Assembly (NCBI RefSeq): GCF_024199925.1
Contig: NZ_JANADR010000001.1
Location: forward strand, 9,613,501 to 9,677,500
DNA length: 64,000 nt
Origin: Bradyrhizobium sp. CCGUVB1N3
GTDB lineage: Bacteria; Pseudomonadota; Alphaproteobacteria; Rhizobiales; Xanthobacteraceae
Direction of reading: 5' to 3'
Position numbers and translations under genes: made by a program. Numbering within the stretch: position 1 is the first letter of the stretch; the number at the start of each line of letters is the position of its first letter. The notes below the pieces were generated by a model that was not told where the DNA came from, made no database searches, and was given only the letters and a program-made list of their open reading frames with translations. Of the stretch, positions 17,606 through 25,998 are shown piece after piece.

Positions 17606-18853
17606 ATGGCAAACTGGTACAGCGAAAGCTCGCCGCTGGAGCGGCGCACCTTCTGGGCAAGCTTCGGCGGTTGGGCGCTCGACGCACTCGACGTCCAGAT
17701 GTTTGGCCTTGCCATCCCCGCGCTGATCGCGGCCTTCGGGATCAGCAAGGCTGATGCCGGCCTGCTCGGCTCGATCACGCTGTTCTTTGGCGCCTTCGGC
17801 GGCTGGATCGGCGGCGCGCTCGGCGACCGCTTCGGTCGCGTCAAGGCGCTCCAGATCACGGTCGCCACCTTTGCGCTTGCGACCTTCGCCTGCGCCTTTG
17901 CGATGACCTACACCCAGCTCCTGGTGCTCAAGGCCATTCAGGGCCTCGGCTTCGGCGCCGAATGGGCCTGCGGCGCGGTGCTGATGGCCGAGATCATCCG
18001 CCCCGAGCATCGCGGCAAGGCGCTCGGCTCGGTGCAGAGCGCGTGGGCGGTGGGCTGGGGCGCAGCCGTGCTGCTGTCCGCCCTGGTCTTCACCTACGCG
18101 CCGGCGGACATCGCCTGGCGGATCCTGTTCGCGATCGGACTGTTGCCCGCGCTGCTGATCATCTTCATTCGCCGCGGCCTGAAGGAGCCGCAGCGCGCGG
18201 CGGCGAGTGCAGCCCCGCCGCCGTTCTTCGCCACGCTCGCCGGCATCTTCCATCGTGACGTGCTGCGCGCGACCCTGATCGGCGGTCTCTTCGGGACCGG
18301 CGCGCATGGCGGCTACGCCGCGCTGACGACGTTCCTGCCGACCTATCTTCGCGAGGTACGGCATCTGTCGGTGCTGGGCTCGAGCGGCTATCTCGCCGTC
18401 ATCATCATCGCATTCTTCTGCGGTTGCGTGATGAGCGGCATCGTCAGCGACCGCATCGGCAGGCGCGCCAACGTCGCGCTCTTCGCCACCGCCTGCATCG
18501 TCACCGTGCTGGTCTACATCTTTGCGCCGCTGACCAATTCGCAGATGCTGGTGCTGGGTTTCCCCTTGGGCTTCTTCTCGGCAGGCATCCCGGCGAGCAT
18601 GGCGGCGCTGTTCAGCGAGCTCTATCCGGCGGGTGTGCGCGGCACCGGAGTCGGCTTCTGCTACAATTTCGGGCGCATCGTTTCCGCCGCGTTTCCGTTC
18701 CTCGTCGGCTATCTCAGCGACCATATCGGCCTTGGGCCCGCGATCGGTATCGACGCGGCCTTTGCCTATTCGCTGGTGCTGATCGCGGTGCTGCTGCTGC
18801 CCGAGACCCGCGGCAAGGTGTTTGAGCAGGCCGCCGTCGGTACGCGCGCCTGA
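17606..18853 (+). CDS. MFS transporter, aromatic-acid/organic-acid symporter type
   Basis: A 415-aa 12-TM carrier. It has the MFS signatures GGWIGGALGDRFGRVKAL in loop 2-3 and GFGAEWACGAVLMAEIIRPEHRGKA in TM4-5, and a DALDVQMFGLAIPAL motif in TM1 of the kind seen in aromatic-acid:proton symporters. It lies between a UTRA-type regulator and a pyrone-dicarboxylate-lactonase-like amidohydrolase, which supports uptake of an aromatic or related acid. The ATG is preceded by AGGGGAGAG. The exact substrate is not readable from sequence. Confidence 0.85.
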   Translation: MANWYSESSPLERRTFWASFGGWALDALDVQMFGLAIPALIAAFGISKADAGLLGSITLFFGAFGGWIGGALGDRFGRVKALQITVATFALATFACAFAMTYTQLLVLKAIQGLGFGAEWACGAVLMAEIIRPEHRGKALGSVQSAWAVGWGAAVLLSALVFTYAPADIAWRILFAIGLLPALLIIFIRRGLKEPQRAAASAAPPPFFATLAGIFHRDVLRATLIGGLFGTGAHGGYAALTTFLPTYLREVRHLSVLGSSGYLAVIIIAFFCGCVMSGIVSDRIGRRANVALFATACIVTVLVYIFAPLTNSQMLVLGFPLGFFSAGIPASMAALFSELYPAGVRGTGVGFCYNFGRIVSAAFPFLVGYLSDHIGLGPAIGIDAAFAYSLVLIAVLLLPETRGKVFEQAAVGTRA

Positions 18854-18876
18854 TCTGCGAATGTGGAGTAACAGAC

Positions 18877-19776
18877 ATGACGAGAAACGAACGCGGCCTG
18901 ACGCGCCGTCAATTCGGCGCGGGCGCTGCTGCCCTTGCCTCAGTGATCGCCAGTGCGGGCAGGGCGATGAGTGAGGTGAAAATTCCGGCGATCGATACCC
19001 ATGCCCACGTCTTTCACCGTGGCCTGAAGCTCGCTCCCGGCCGGCGTTACGCACCGGACTACGACGCGCCGCTCGATCTGTATCTGCAGCAGCTCGATCG
19101 GAACGGCATGACTAATGGCGTGCTGGTACAGCCGAGCTTTCTCGGCACTGACAATTCCTATCTTGTCGAATGCCTGAAGGTGGCCGGCGGCCGGCTGCGC
19201 GGCATCGCCGTCGTCGATCCCGCGGTCCCTGCCGAGGAGCTTGCCGCGCTCGATCGCGAAGGCGTGGTCGGCATCCGTCTCAACCTCGTCGGCCAGCCCT
19301 TGCCGGATCTCGGCGCGCCCGAATGGAAGTCGTTGCTCGCATCGGTCAAATCGCTGGGCTGGCAGGTCGAGATCCAGCGCAACGCCTCCGATCTCGCAAC
19401 GCTCGCGCCGCAGCTGCTCGACCGCGGCATCACCGTCGTGCTCGATCACTTCGCGCTGCCCGATCCGAAACTCGGCGTCGCCGACCCGGGCTTCCAGGCT
19501 GTGCTGAAGCTGGGTGCGACCAAAAACGTCTGGGTCAAGATATCCGCGCCGTACCGCAACGGTGCCGCCGGCGAAAGCTTTGCGAAGGAAGCCTATCCCC
19601 TGCTGCGCACAGCTTACGGTCTCGACCGTCTGTTGTGGGGCAGCGACTGGCCGCACACGCAGTTCGAGGCGGTGCAGACTTACGAGAAGAACCGCCGCTT
19701 CCTCGACGAGCTCGTCACGGACAAGGACGAGCGCGCGCAAGTGTTGGCCTCGCCGCGACCACTCTTCCGCTTCTAG
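18877..19776 (+). CDS. Tat-exported amidohydrolase (2-pyrone-4,6-dicarboxylate lactonase-like)
   Basis: A 299-aa metal-dependent hydrolase of the amidohydrolase_2 family. An N-terminal twin-arginine signal, LTRRQFGAGAAALASVIASA (about residues 8-28), predicts folded export to the periplasm. The barrel shows IDTHAHVFH (metal His pair), QIQR-type strand WQVEIQRNASDL, ITVVLDHFALPDP and the closing RLLWGSDWPHTQ. These match lactonases such as LigI, which are normally cytoplasmic, so the export signal is a notable difference. Located 23 bp after the MFS gene and likely in the same operon. Confidence 0.85.
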   Translation: MTRNERGLTRRQFGAGAAALASVIASAGRAMSEVKIPAIDTHAHVFHRGLKLAPGRRYAPDYDAPLDLYLQQLDRNGMTNGVLVQPSFLGTDNSYLVECLKVAGGRLRGIAVVDPAVPAEELAALDREGVVGIRLNLVGQPLPDLGAPEWKSLLASVKSLGWQVEIQRNASDLATLAPQLLDRGITVVLDHFALPDPKLGVADPGFQAVLKLGATKNVWVKISAPYRNGAAGESFAKEAYPLLRTAYGLDRLLWGSDWPHTQFEAVQTYEKNRRFLDELVTDKDERAQVLASPRPLFRF

Positions 19777-19897
19777 ATTCTCTTGCGCGATTGCACCGAG
19801 TGCTCCGAGTTTTGGGGCATGACGGCTTATAGCGTCGGCCTGTAACATGCAGGCCGATGCAGCCGGTCGAGGCTGCAATTTGCGTGAGGGAAGCAAG

Positions 19898-20764
19898 ATG
19901 CAACGGCGCTACATCACAGTCGACGTATTCACCAACCGCATCTTCGGCGGCAACCAGCTCGCCGTCGTGCTCGATGCCGGCGGGCTGTCGACGCAGCAGA
20001 TGCAGGCGATCGCGACCGAGTTCAACTATTCCGAGACCATCTTGGTGCTGCCGCCGCGCGACAAGGCGAACGATGCCGAGGTGCGCATCTTCACGCCCGT
20101 CAGGGAGCTTCCCTTTGCCGGGCATCCCAATGTCGGCACGGCGTTCGTGCTTGCAACGCTCGCCAGGGAGCCGAAACAGCGTCTGCTGTTCGAGGAGAAG
20201 GCGGGCCTCGTGCCGGTGGACATTCAGCGGGAGCAGGGCAGGGTGGTCAACGCCGAGCTCACCGCACCGCAGCCCTTGAGCCGCCTCTCGCAACTTTCTG
20301 CAAACGACGTTGCAGCCTGTCTTTCGCTGAGTGCAGAAGACATCAGGTTGGATCGGCACGCGCCGCAGGTTGTCGGCGTGGGAACGCCGTTCGTGGTGGC
20401 GGAGGTGGGCTCGCGCGATGCCGTGCGACGGGCGAAACCCGACGCTGCGGCGTTCGGCCGGGTGATGCCGCGCGACGGCGCCTTTGGGGTCTATTTCTAC
20501 ACGCGCGACGTTCCTGCCGCTGAAGCGCCTTGCGATCTCCAGGCGCGGATGTTCTTTCCCGGCGCCAGCGGCCTGATCGAGGACCCCGCCACCGGCAGCG
20601 CCACGGTCGCCGCTGCCGCCCTGTTCGCCGATCTCGATCCCCAGCGCGATGGCGAGTTGAAGCTCACCATCGGCCAGGGTTTTGATATGGGCAGGCCGAG
20701 CATCCTGCTGACGCGCGTGGTGAAGCAGAACGGCGCGCTGCTGTCCTCCCACGTCGGCGGCTAG
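19898..20764 (+). CDS. PhzF-family isomerase/epimerase
   Basis: A 288-aa protein of the PhzF diaminopimelate-epimerase fold. The N-terminal segment RYITVDVFTNRIFGGNQLAVV carries the active-site region, with the family Glu in ATEFNYSETILV (residue about 45). Other marks are RIFTPVRELPFAGHPNVGTA and the second-half ARMFFPGASGLIEDPATGSA. Substrate specificity in the family is mostly unknown. The ATG at 19898 has GAGGGAAG 5 bp upstream; the same frame continues up to 19847 but without a ribosome site. Confidence 0.88.
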   Translation: MQRRYITVDVFTNRIFGGNQLAVVLDAGGLSTQQMQAIATEFNYSETILVLPPRDKANDAEVRIFTPVRELPFAGHPNVGTAFVLATLAREPKQRLLFEEKAGLVPVDIQREQGRVVNAELTAPQPLSRLSQLSANDVAACLSLSAEDIRLDRHAPQVVGVGTPFVVAEVGSRDAVRRAKPDAAAFGRVMPRDGAFGVYFYTRDVPAAEAPCDLQARMFFPGASGLIEDPATGSATVAAAALFADLDPQRDGELKLTIGQGFDMGRPSILLTRVVKQNGALLSSHVGG

Positions 20765-20862
20765 TGCGTGCAGATGATGGAAGGAACGTTTCGGCTCGCG
20801 GGGGAGGGGTAGGCTCTTTCCACTCGTCATTTCTGACAAGCGACGCGCGCCCCTGGCAGACC

Positions 20863-20984
20863 CGTCATCCTGAGGTGCGAGCCCTTGCGAGCCTCGAAGG
20901 ATGGACGGCCGAGGTGCTGCAACGTCAGCGGCACGCCGTCGTCCTTCGAGGCCTCCGCTTCGCTACGGCACCTCAGGAGGACGG
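20863..20984. repeat. Dispersed inverted repeat, family C (copy 1)
   Basis: The 271-bp gap between the PhzF and DUF488 genes contains no gene. It holds an inverted repeat beginning GTCATCCTGAGGTGC and ending GCACCTCAGGAGGACGG, with internal CCTCGAAGGA / TCCTTCGAGG arms, followed by a remnant CGGAATGACGG. A related copy is at 47715. Confidence 0.8.
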
Positions 20985-21035
20985 CTACTGCTAGATCGTC
21001 ATCTCGTCTCGCGCCCGGAATGACGGCGGAGCCAG

Positions 21036-21497
21036 CTACACCTGCCGCCCGACCAAATTCTCCACCTTCACCCCATCGCGGTCCTCGATGATCTCCGCGA
21101 TCATCTGGCGGTGGCAGTGGGTGTGGTCGCGCTCGTAGCAGAGCAGGCAGACGGGGCCGCCCTTCTTCACCAGCGCCGACAATTCGTCGAGCTCTTCCTT
21201 CGCTTGCGGCGTCTTCAGGTGCTTTGAGTAGATCTTTTCAAGCGCCGCATACTCGCCGCTGCGCGCGGCGAGGCGTCCTTCCTTCGGCGTGCCCAGCGCC
21301 GCCAAATGGACATAGGCGATGCCGCGCTCGTCGAGCCCTGCCGCGAGCTGCTTCTTGGAAAAGCCCGGCCGGCGCGAGGACGTCACCGCGCGCACGTCGA
21401 CGAGCAGCTTGACGCCGGCCTGCTCCAGCTCGTCCAGCACCGCCTTGGGCGGCGTCTGCTCATAGCCGATGGTGAAGAGCTTTTTCGCTTTGGCCAT
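21036..21497 (-). CDS. DUF488 family protein
   Basis: A 153-aa protein of the DUF488 family. It has IGYEQTPPKAVLDELEQAGV at the start, LLVDVRAVTSSRRPGFSK, and the signature LLCYERDHTHCHR, whose Cys and His residues suggest a metal or catalytic site. No biochemical role is established. It lies 8 bp downstream of the DUF72 gene on the same strand, a pairing often seen in bacteria. Confidence 0.88.
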   Translation of the reverse strand: MAKAKKLFTIGYEQTPPKAVLDELEQAGVKLLVDVRAVTSSRRPGFSKKQLAAGLDERGIAYVHLAALGTPKEGRLAARSGEYAALEKIYSKHLKTPQAKEELDELSALVKKGGPVCLLCYERDHTHCHRQMIAEIIEDRDGVKVENLVGRQV

Positions 21498-21505
21498 GCC
21501 GGACC

Positions 21506-22327
21506 TCAGGCAACGCGCGCGATCAGTTCCATGGCGCCGGCTGGCGCGCGCACCTTGCCCTCGTGGATGACATAGGCGAACACGTCGCGCGGCTCCTTCT
21601 TGGGCTTTGCCTTGTCAACCTTCGGCAGGTCATCCGGTTCACTACCCGAGGCCCAGGCCTGAAACCGCGAGCCCCAGGCAACGAGATCCCTGGGCGGATA
21701 GCAGGTCTTCAGCTCGTCATTGCCCTTTTGAAGCCGGGCGTAGACGAAATCGCTGACGACATCCGCAATCGCCGGATATTTGCCGTGCTCGGCGAACACC
21801 ACCGGCGTCTCGAACTCGCGCAGCAGCGCGACGAAATCGGGCGTGCAGAAGCTGTCGTGACGAACCTCGACCACATGACGCAGCGCGCGGCCATCGAGCT
21901 TGCGCGGCAACAGCTCCAGGAACTTGCCGAAATCGGCGCCGTCGAACTTCTTGGTCGGCGCGAATTGCCACAGCACGGGTCCAAGGCGGTCGCGCAGCTC
22001 CAGCACGCCGGAATCGTAGAACCGCTTGATGGAATCGCCGGCCTCCGCCAGCACCCTCCGGTTGGTGGCAAAGCGCGGTCCCTTGACCGAGAAGACGAAG
22101 CCGTCGGGCACTTCGGAGGCCCATTTGCGAAAGCTCTCCGGCTTCTGCGAGCCGTAATAGGTGCCGTTGATCTCGATCGAGGTCAGCTTCGATGCGGCAT
22201 AGGACAGCTCCTTCGCCTGCGTGAGCTTCTCCGGATAGAACACGCCGCGCCAGGGCTCGAAAGTCCAGCCGCCGATGCCGATGAAGATGTTGCCCGATTT
22301 TTGCGACGCGGTTTTTGCTTTGGCCAC
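21506..22327 (-). CDS. DUF72 family protein (YecE-like)
   Basis: A 273-aa TIM-barrel-like DUF72 protein. Segments include IFIGIGGWTFEPWRGVFYPE, SIEINGTYYGSQKPESFRKW, FVFSVKGPRFATNRR, LGPVLWQFAPTKKFD and VEVRHDSFCTPDF. The family has no agreed function. Start ATG at 22327 gives MAKAKTASQKSG, a basic leader like that of the neighbouring DUF488 gene (MAKAKKL). The two genes form an operon. Confidence 0.88.
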   Translation of the reverse strand: MAKAKTASQKSGNIFIGIGGWTFEPWRGVFYPEKLTQAKELSYAASKLTSIEINGTYYGSQKPESFRKWASEVPDGFVFSVKGPRFATNRRVLAEAGDSIKRFYDSGVLELRDRLGPVLWQFAPTKKFDGADFGKFLELLPRKLDGRALRHVVEVRHDSFCTPDFVALLREFETPVVFAEHGKYPAIADVVSDFVYARLQKGNDELKTCYPPRDLVAWGSRFQAWASGSEPDDLPKVDKAKPKKEPRDVFAYVIHEGKVRAPAGAMELIARVA

Positions 22328-22444
22328 GGAGGATCTCGCGCGGATGAGGGGAGGGCTCTCATCCTAATCAAACCAGATGTGATTGGCCAGTTGCAGCGTC
22401 CCGTCTAAGCTCGCGACCGGGATCTGCGATAACAGGAGAACAAG

Positions 22445-22819
22445 ATGCGGATGCTGATCGCGCTGGTGCTCGTCATGATGACGTCTGCTGCCATTGCCGA
22501 TGACGATGATGCGGGAGGGGCGCACAAGCTGGCGATCCAGGGCCGCGACGATTATTGGCACTGCCTGGCGCGGGAATATTCGCGCGACAGCAATCAAGGT
22601 CTCTCGGAACAGGACTTTTCCCGCTCGGTCGCGGGCGCCTGTCCTTCCGAGCGGCAGTATTATCGGGTCGCGTTGCTCGACTATCTGACGACGCAATATC
22701 CCAGCATCGATGCCGGCGCTCATCTCGCGACCGCGAACAGGGCGGTGGAATCGGCGCAGAAGGACATCGTGATGGCCTTCGTGAAGCACAGGGCACCCGG
22801 CACTGGCTCCTCCAATTAA
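22445..22819 (+). CDS. Small exported protein of unknown function
   Basis: A 124-aa protein with a signal peptide (MLIALVLVMMTSAAIADD, cleavage near residue 20). The mature part is mostly helical with two cysteines (HCLAREYSRDS and GACPSERQYY), which could pair. I do not recognise a family. ACAGGAGAACAAG precedes the ATG. Good codon bias and a clean signal peptide support it as a real gene. Confidence 0.7.
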   Translation: MRMLIALVLVMMTSAAIADDDDAGGAHKLAIQGRDDYWHCLAREYSRDSNQGLSEQDFSRSVAGACPSERQYYRVALLDYLTTQYPSIDAGAHLATANRAVESAQKDIVMAFVKHRAPGTGSSN

Positions 22820-22897
22820 CCGTCGGAACCCGCGGCCCTTCCGGCCGGCCGCGCTTCCGTGATATCAGAAGGGTTCATCGGAACGGGAACGGGCAGG

Positions 22898-23101
22898 ATG
22901 ACGTCTGAGTCGGTCGGAGGCATTTTTGGCGCGATCGTCGCGGCGGTCGTGCTCGCGGTCGCCGTCGTGTTCGGTCCGATCGGACAATATGGCAAGCCGC
23001 CGAAGCCCAAGGCCGCAGCCCAGCCTGCACCGGCTGCAGCCGCAGCCCCTGCCGCGCCCGCCCCGCGGGGACCGATCATTCGGGAAGTGCCGAACCAATA
23101 G
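22898..23101 (+). CDS. Small single-pass membrane protein with Ala/Pro-rich tail
   Basis: A 67-aa protein. One transmembrane helix (GGIFGAIVAAVVLAVAVVFG, about residues 7-26) is followed by a KPPKPKAAAQPAPAAA-type low-complexity tail. The ATG at 22898 is used because of GGGCAGG just upstream; a GTG at 22859 in the same frame is possible. The function is unknown. Confidence 0.55.
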   Translation: MTSESVGGIFGAIVAAVVLAVAVVFGPIGQYGKPPKPKAAAQPAPAAAAAPAAPAPRGPIIREVPNQ

Positions 23102-23329
23102 CGGCGGGCCCCCTTGCGGATGGGCATTGCAGTTCCTATTTAGCTTTTAACGGCGACGTTGCAGCTCACCGCTCCGGCGCCGGGACGACCTTGGAATAGC
23201 TCGGCTGCGCCGGATGTACGCGCGGTCCGTTATTCTGGGGTCGTTGGCATTTTTGGTCCCCTTTTCGGCGCTTTCCCCTTAAAACCCCGGCTTGGCATCG
23301 CAGGACGCGGCGGATATACGCTCCCCGTC

Positions 23330-24475
23330 ATGAATGAAGCGATCAGACCGGGCCCCGAATCCTCGCCGCAGGCCCCGCAGCCAGGCCCGCGCTCGCCGGA
23401 GCTGTCCGTCGTCGTCCCGACTTTCAACGAGCGTGACAACGTCACGGTCCTGTATCGGCGGCTGGAGGCAACCCTGGCCGGCATCGCCTGGGAGGTCGTG
23501 TTCGTCGACGACAATTCGCCCGACGGCACCTGGGACGTGGTGCGCGCGCTCGCCAGGCGCGACAGCCGCGTGCGCTGCATCCGCCGCATCGGCCGCCGCG
23601 GCCTGTCGGGGGCCTGCATCGAAGGCATTTTGGCCTCAAGCGCACCCTATGCGGCAGTGATCGACGCCGATCTCCAGCATGACGAGACGCAACTGCCGAA
23701 GATGCTCTCGCTGCTCGCGAGCGGAGAGGCCGAGCTCGTTGTCGGCAGTCGCTATATCGAGGGCTACAAAAGCGAAGGCTTCAACAAGCAGCGCGCCGGC
23801 GCCAGCGCGCTTGCGACCGAAGTCGCCAAGCAGGTGCTGCAGGTCGAGATCGCCGACCCCATGAGCGGCTTCTTCATGATCCGCACCGACCGATTCGAGC
23901 AGCTGGCGCCAAAGCTCTCGGTGCACGGCTTCAAGATCCTGCTCGATGTCGTCGCCTCCGCGCGCGGCGGCTTACGCGCCGTCGAAATTCCCTACACCTT
24001 CGGCGCGCGCCAGCATGGCGAGAGCAAGCTCGATTCCATGGTCGCGCTCGACTTCCTGGGCCTGGTGCTGGCGAAGCTCACCAACGACGCGGTGTCGCTA
24101 CGCTTCCTGCTGTTCGCGATGGTCGGCGGCATCGGCCTCGTCGTGCATCTGACGACGCTGTTCATCGCCCTCGAGGTCTTCAAGGCGCCGTTCGCGGAGG
24201 CGCAGGCCTCCGGCGCTCTCGTCGCCATGACCAGCAACTTCATCCTCAACAACTTCCTCACCTATCGCGATCAGCGGCTGAAGGGCTTTGCGATCCTGCG
24301 CGGCCTGATTGCCTTCTACATCGTCTGTAGCGTCGGCCTGTTCGCCAATGTCGGCGTTGCCTTCTCGGTCTACGACCAGGAGCCGATCTGGTGGCTTGCC
24401 GGAATGGCCGGCGCGCTGATGGGCGTGGTGTGGAACTACGCGATGTCCGGACTGTTCGTCTGGCGCAAGAAATAG
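23330..24475 (+). CDS. Dolichol-phosphate mannosyltransferase-like GT2 with C-terminal GtrA domain
   Basis: A 381-aa enzyme. The GT-A domain of family 2 starts at residue 25: LSVVVPTFNERDNVTVLYRR, VVFVDDNSPDGTWDVV, VIDADLQHDETQLPKML and the QHGESKLD turn typical of DPM1/GtrB enzymes. After about residue 255 come four TM helices of the GtrA type (FLLFAMVGGIGLVVHL, NFILNNFLTYRD). It should transfer a sugar from a nucleotide to polyprenyl phosphate and flip it. The ATG at 23330 is chosen because homology begins just after it. The next gene, a polyprenyl-sugar-dependent transferase, starts 6 bp later. Confidence 0.9.
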   Translation: MNEAIRPGPESSPQAPQPGPRSPELSVVVPTFNERDNVTVLYRRLEATLAGIAWEVVFVDDNSPDGTWDVVRALARRDSRVRCIRRIGRRGLSGACIEGILASSAPYAAVIDADLQHDETQLPKMLSLLASGEAELVVGSRYIEGYKSEGFNKQRAGASALATEVAKQVLQVEIADPMSGFFMIRTDRFEQLAPKLSVHGFKILLDVVASARGGLRAVEIPYTFGARQHGESKLDSMVALDFLGLVLAKLTNDAVSLRFLLFAMVGGIGLVVHLTTLFIALEVFKAPFAEAQASGALVAMTSNFILNNFLTYRDQRLKGFAILRGLIAFYIVCSVGLFANVGVAFSVYDQEPIWWLAGMAGALMGVVWNYAMSGLFVWRKK

Positions 24476-24481
24476 CGCATC

Positions 24482-25984
24482 ATGGGCGGGGCCGACGCGC
24501 GGATCGTCCGTAACACCGCGCTGATCATCATCGCGCTCGTGATGCTGCGGCTGGTCGCTGCCGCATTCACGCCGATCACCTTCGACGAAGCCTATTACTG
24601 GATTTGGTCGAAGAGCCTGGCGGGCGGCTACTACGACCACCCGCCGATGGTCGCCTACGTCATCCGCGCCGGCACCATGATCGCTGGCGACACCGAGCTC
24701 GGCGTGCGGCTGGTCTCGATCCTGCTCGCGCTGCCCATGAGCTATGCGGTGTATCGCGCCGCCGCGATCCTGTTCGGCGGCGCGCGCGTTGCCGCAACCA
24801 GCGCGATCCTGCTCAACGCGACGCTGATGGCCGCGGTCGGCACGCTGATCGTCACGCCCGATGCGCCGCTGCTGGTCGCCTCCAGCTTCGTGCTGTTCTT
24901 CCTGGCCAAGGTGCTGGAGACCGGGCGCGGCGTGTGGTGGCTTGCGGTGGGTGCTGCGGTCGGCGCCGCGCTGCTGTCGAAATACACCGCCCTGTTCTTC
25001 GGTGTCGCGATCCTGATCTGGCTCGCCGCCGTGCCGAAGCTGCGGCGCTGGTTCATCTCGCCCTGGCCCTATCTCGGCGGCATCGTGGCGTTTGCGATCT
25101 TCTCGCCCGTGGTGCTCTGGAATGCCGATCATCAATGGGTGTCGTTCCTCAAGCAGTTCGGCCGCGCGCGGATCGAGGATTTCCGTCCCGTCTTCATAGC
25201 CGAGCTCATACCCACGCAATTCGCATTCGCAACGCCGCTCGTCTTCATCCTCGGTGCGATGGGTCTTCACGTGCTGACCTGGCGGCGGATCGGCGCGTCG
25301 GCCTCGCGCATCCTGGTCGAAACGATGTTCTGGACCATCGTCGTCTATTTCGTCTGGCATTCGCTGCACGCGCGCGTCGAGGCCAACTGGTTCGCGCCGG
25401 TCTATCCCGCCTTCGCGGTTGCGGCCGCGGTCGCCGCGCACATCGCGCAATGGAAGCCGCGGCAGCAGGAGCTCGTCGCATTCTGCCTGAAATGGGCGGC
25501 ACCCACCGGCATCGCGATGTTTGCGGCCCTCATCGTGCAGGCCAATACCGGCTGGCTATCCGGCTATCGCCGCGACGCCACCGTGCGCAGCGTCGGCGTC
25601 GGCTGGCGCGCGCTCGCATCGGAGATCGAGGCGGTCCGCGCGAAGACCGGCGCGGCCTGCATCCTCGCGCCGGACTACGGCACCACGGCCTGGCTCGCCT
25701 TCTATCTGCCGCGCGGCACCTGCGTGTTGCAGCGGGACCAGCGTATCCGCTGGGTCAATATGGGCGAGCCCGATCCGAAACTCCTGGCCGGCAAGTTGCT
25801 CTATGTCGACGAGCTGCGCGCCGACGGTCACCCCTTCCTCAACGACACCTTCTCGCAGGTGACGCGCGTCGCGGAATTGCAGCGCAAGAGGGGGCCGCTT
25901 GTCGTCGAGACCTACGGGATCGATCTGATGGAGGGCGCCAAGGGCGAGGTTCTCGACCGTACGCCGCCGCCGGAGGTCCGGTAA
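24482..25984 (+). CDS. GT39/ArnT-type membrane glycosyltransferase
   Basis: A 500-aa protein with 10 or more hydrophobic helices. The first periplasmic loop carries TPITFDEAYYWIWSKSLAGG and YYDHPPMVAY, the acidic DE motif and DHPP of the ArnT/PMT superfamily. TPDAPLLVASSFVLFFLAKV matches a following conserved helix pair. Such enzymes use undecaprenyl- or dolichyl-phosphate-linked sugars as donors on the periplasmic side, which fits the upstream GT2-GtrA gene. Together they probably modify an envelope glycan or lipid. Confidence 0.87.
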   Translation: MGGADARIVRNTALIIIALVMLRLVAAAFTPITFDEAYYWIWSKSLAGGYYDHPPMVAYVIRAGTMIAGDTELGVRLVSILLALPMSYAVYRAAAILFGGARVAATSAILLNATLMAAVGTLIVTPDAPLLVASSFVLFFLAKVLETGRGVWWLAVGAAVGAALLSKYTALFFGVAILIWLAAVPKLRRWFISPWPYLGGIVAFAIFSPVVLWNADHQWVSFLKQFGRARIEDFRPVFIAELIPTQFAFATPLVFILGAMGLHVLTWRRIGASASRILVETMFWTIVVYFVWHSLHARVEANWFAPVYPAFAVAAAVAAHIAQWKPRQQELVAFCLKWAAPTGIAMFAALIVQANTGWLSGYRRDATVRSVGVGWRALASEIEAVRAKTGAACILAPDYGTTAWLAFYLPRGTCVLQRDQRIRWVNMGEPDPKLLAGKLLYVDELRADGHPFLNDTFSQVTRVAELQRKRGPLVVETYGIDLMEGAKGEVLDRTPPPEVR

Positions 25985-25998
25985 CGGGTTTCGAGCTC

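Noticed and set aside
17576..19054. Minus-strand reading frame (492 codons) opposite the MFS and amidohydrolase genes
   Set aside because: Shadow of two well-supported genes on the other strand; composition (Arg/Gln/Asp-rich) is artefactual.
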